From: CAADGU01 sp964581605
GTDB taxonomy: Bacteria; Chloroflexota; Anaerolineae; Promineifilales; Promineifilaceae
Direction: 5' to 3'
DNA: 7,553 nucleotides
Assembly: GCA_964581605.1 (NCBI GenBank)
Contig: CAZOPF010000169.1
Location: 1-7,553, forward strand
Below, in pieces: positions 6,327-7,553 of the stretch. A program made the position numbers and the translations under genes. The notes below the pieces were generated by a model. That model ran no database searches and was not told the origin of the DNA. It saw nothing but the letters and a program-made list of their open reading frames with translations. How positions within the stretch are numbered: position 1 is the first letter of the stretch; the number at the start of each line of letters is the position of its first letter.

Positions 6327-6353
6327 AAAGGACAGGTCTCAAAACTGTCCTTT
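6327..6353. promoter_or_regulatory. Perfect 9-bp dyad in the divergent spacer
   Basis: AAAGGACAG (6327-6335) and CTGTCCTTT (6345-6353) are perfect inverted copies around a 9-base loop, followed by the palindrome CTACGTAG (6354-6361). The dyad lies upstream of both the AI-2E and SDR genes. It could be an operator, or a terminator-like hairpin on the minus strand, where TTTT follows the stem. The rest of the spacer (6253-6500) shows no gene. Before the SDR start there is only a weak AAAAGG. Confidence 0.5.
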
Positions 6354-6500
6354 CTACGTAGTTGTCGCTGTCCCGTTGCCAGATGTGGGGAAAATCCACG
6401 GATGATAAGGTATTAGCGTCAAAAGATTTGTAGCAGGCGATTTATCCCCTTCTGGCGGCACTAACATGCCTCTACAAACAATTTACACAAAAGGCTTACC

Positions 6501-7214
6501 ATGATAGACCATACACATCCCACTGTTTTGATAACCGGCGTGACACGCGGCCTGGGGCTGGCGCTGGCGCGAACATTAGCACAGCGCGGCTGGCATCTGA
6601 TTATCAACGGCCGTACCCAAGCCACCCTGCAAACCATCCATCGTGAACTGAGTACACTCACCCAGGTCACGGCCGTGCCCGGCGACGTGACCGACAAGGC
6701 CCACCGGCAGGCATTGGCTGTGGCCGCTCAGGCGGCGGGCGGCCTGGACGCCGTCATCAACAACGCCAGCTACTTAGGCCCCAGCCCCCAGCCCAACCTG
6801 TTAGATTATCCTCTGGATACCCTATCACAGGTATATCAGGTCAATGTGGTGGCGCCATTGGCCGTCTTGCAGGCCGTCCGCGCCCAACTTAAACCAGGTG
6901 CGCGCATTATCAACGTGACCAGCGATGCGGCCGTGGAAGCATACCCCGGCTGGGGCGGCTACGGCAGCAGCAAAGCCGCACTGGAACAGCTCTCCGCCAT
7001 CCTGGCCGAAGAAAACCCCCTGCTGCGCGTCTTCTGGGTAGACCCCGGCGATATGCAAACCCAGATGCACCAGGAAGCCTTCCCCGGCGAAGATATTTCT
7101 GACCGCCCGCTGCCGGAAACGGCCGTGCCCGCCTTTGTCACCTTGTTAGAGGGCGATTGGCCCAACGGCCGTTACCAGGCGCGGGAGTTGCTGACGGAAG
7201 TCGGTAATCGGTAA
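6501..7214 (+). CDS. SDR family NAD(P)-dependent oxidoreductase
   Basis: Classical short-chain dehydrogenase/reductase of 237 residues, typical in size and cytoplasmic. The substrate is not predictable. Seen in order: the Rossmann glycine motif TGVTRGLG (12-19), NGRT (36-39), whose Arg favours NADP(H), GDV (61-63), NNAS in place of NNAG (87-90), and the catalytic tetrad N115 (NVVAP), S141 (NVTSDAA), Y154 and K158 (YGSSK). The post-catalytic DPGDMQTQM (181-189) follows, where most SDRs have PG followed by Thr. All catalytic residues are present, so it should be active. ATG 6501 has AAAAGG 6 bases upstream. The C-terminus ends VGNR, where the TAA stop lies inside a heptamer array. The QueA-like gene follows 40 bp later on the same strand, so the two may be cotranscribed. 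Confidence 0.88.
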   Translation: MIDHTHPTVLITGVTRGLGLALARTLAQRGWHLIINGRTQATLQTIHRELSTLTQVTAVPGDVTDKAHRQALAVAAQAAGGLDAVINNASYLGPSPQPNLLDYPLDTLSQVYQVNVVAPLAVLQAVRAQLKPGARIINVTSDAAVEAYPGWGGYGSSKAALEQLSAILAEENPLLRVFWVDPGDMQTQMHQEAFPGEDISDRPLPETAVPAFVTLLEGDWPNGRYQARELLTEVGNR

Positions 7215-7245
7215 TCGGTGAACTGATTGCCGTTCACCGATTACC
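7203..7245. repeat. Period-7 array with a perfect 14-bp hairpin between SDR and QueA-like genes
   Basis: Heptamers GGTAATC (7203), GGTAATC (7210) and GGTGAAC (7217) are followed by an inverted arm. GGTAATCGGTGAAC (7210-7223) pairs perfectly with GTTCACCGATTACC (7232-7245) around an 8-base loop. The SDR stop TAA (7212-7214) is inside the left arm. The right arm ends one base before the AGGA ribosome site (7246-7249) of the next gene. No T-tract follows, so this could act as a processing, translation-control or partial termination element. Confidence 0.75.
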
Positions 7246-7254
7246 AGGAAAACT

Positions 7255-7553
7255 ATGTTAGCCACCCACCAAATCGGCCCCCTCCCCACCCTGGAATTCA
7301 ACCTGCCGCCGGAACTGGAAGCGGGGCAGCCGCCGGAAGCGCGGGGGCTGGCGCGGGATCAGGTGAAGTTGATGGTCTCCCATTACCGGGATGACCGGGT
7401 TTGCCATACCCGCTTTGACCAGATCGCCCACTACCTGCAAGCCGGGGATGTGGTGGTCATCAACACCAGCGGCACCATGAACGCCGCCCTGCCCGCACAG
7501 CGGGCCGACGGCACCGAGCTAGAACTGCACCTCTCCACCCGCCTGCCCGCCGA
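7255..7553 (+). CDS. QueA-like protein (S-adenosylmethionine:tRNA ribosyltransferase-isomerase family), 5' part only
   Basis: The first 99 residues are present and the gene runs off the window. True QueA transfers and isomerises the ribosyl group of SAM onto 7-aminomethyl-deazaguanine in tRNA during queuosine synthesis. Similarity is visible in the N-terminal pattern: FNLPPELEAGQPPEARGLARDQVKLMV (15-41), then HTRFDQIAHYLQAGDVVVINTSGTMNAALPA (51-81). This follows the QueA order of 'LPxELIAxxPxxxRxxSRLLV', 'HxxFxDLxxxLxPGDLLVxNDTRVIPARL'. The normally strict N-D-T-R-V is replaced by NTSGTM, so it belongs to a divergent branch and may not make queuosine. ATG 7255 has AGGA 5 bases upstream, directly after the hairpin. 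No other queuosine gene is in the window. Confidence 0.7.
   Translation, partial: MLATHQIGPLPTLEFNLPPELEAGQPPEARGLARDQVKLMVSHYRDDRVCHTRFDQIAHYLQAGDVVVINTSGTMNAALPAQRADGTELELHLSTRLPA

Larger units (their letters stand above)
174..7172. repeat. Dispersed palindromic octamer ACGGCCGT (17 copies)
   Basis: Exact copies begin at 174, 496, 904, 1155, 1654, 1758, 2727, 3009, 3663, 3869, 5071, 5570, 5659, 6607, 6669, 7119 and 7165. Base composition predicts about 0.1-0.2 copies in this length. All lie in genes, in more than one reading frame, encoding mainly Thr-Ala-Val or Gly-Arg. At least five GCGGCCGT variants also occur (1432, 2128, 5343, 5837, 6927). The behaviour resembles the HIP1 palindrome of cyanobacteria. 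Confidence 0.9.

Overview
The window looks like chromosomal DNA from an uncultured bacterium, most plausibly a Chloroflexota lineage of the Anaerolineae/Ardenticatenia type. That placement is an inference. It rests on moderately high GC, a secreted choice-of-anchor B (LVIVD) protein, SBBP-propeller and PKD secreted proteins whose C-termini carry a 'YLP/FLP' tail, and short-period intergenic arrays. A 100-base run of N shows it comes from a draft scaffold. There is no sign of a phage, insertion sequence, CRISPR array or RNA gene.

Layout from left to right. Positions 4-152 hold an inverted pair of 8-bp tandem arrays, which also supply the last codons and stop of the first gene. A minus-strand pair follows: a D-cysteine desulfhydrase-like PLP enzyme (1401-2378) and, downstream of it, a cellobiose 2-epimerase-like enzyme (132-1325). 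Next comes a secreted SBBP-propeller/PKD protein (minus, 2453-3736) interrupted by the N gap. It is divergent, across about 100 bp, from a secreted choice-of-anchor B protein (plus, 3836-5116). That gene converges on an AI-2E family membrane protein (minus, 5161-6237), and both stop codons sit inside one palindromic array. After a 260-bp divergent spacer come an SDR oxidoreductase (plus, 6501-7214) and the 5' part of a divergent QueA-like gene (plus, from 7255).

No single pathway links these genes. The two divergent secreted proteins probably share a promoter region and the cell exterior. Two DNA-level signals cut across the genes and are the most interesting content. First, the palindromic octamer ACGGCCGT occurs 17 times, all inside coding sequence, where base composition predicts fewer than one. 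Second, every recognisable transcription-unit end carries a 7- or 8-bp-period array with inverted arms, at or overlapping the stop codon. The same heptamer array also sits in frame inside the linker of the SBBP protein. The two secreted proteins also share an LP-containing C-terminal tail that could be a sorting or anchoring signal.
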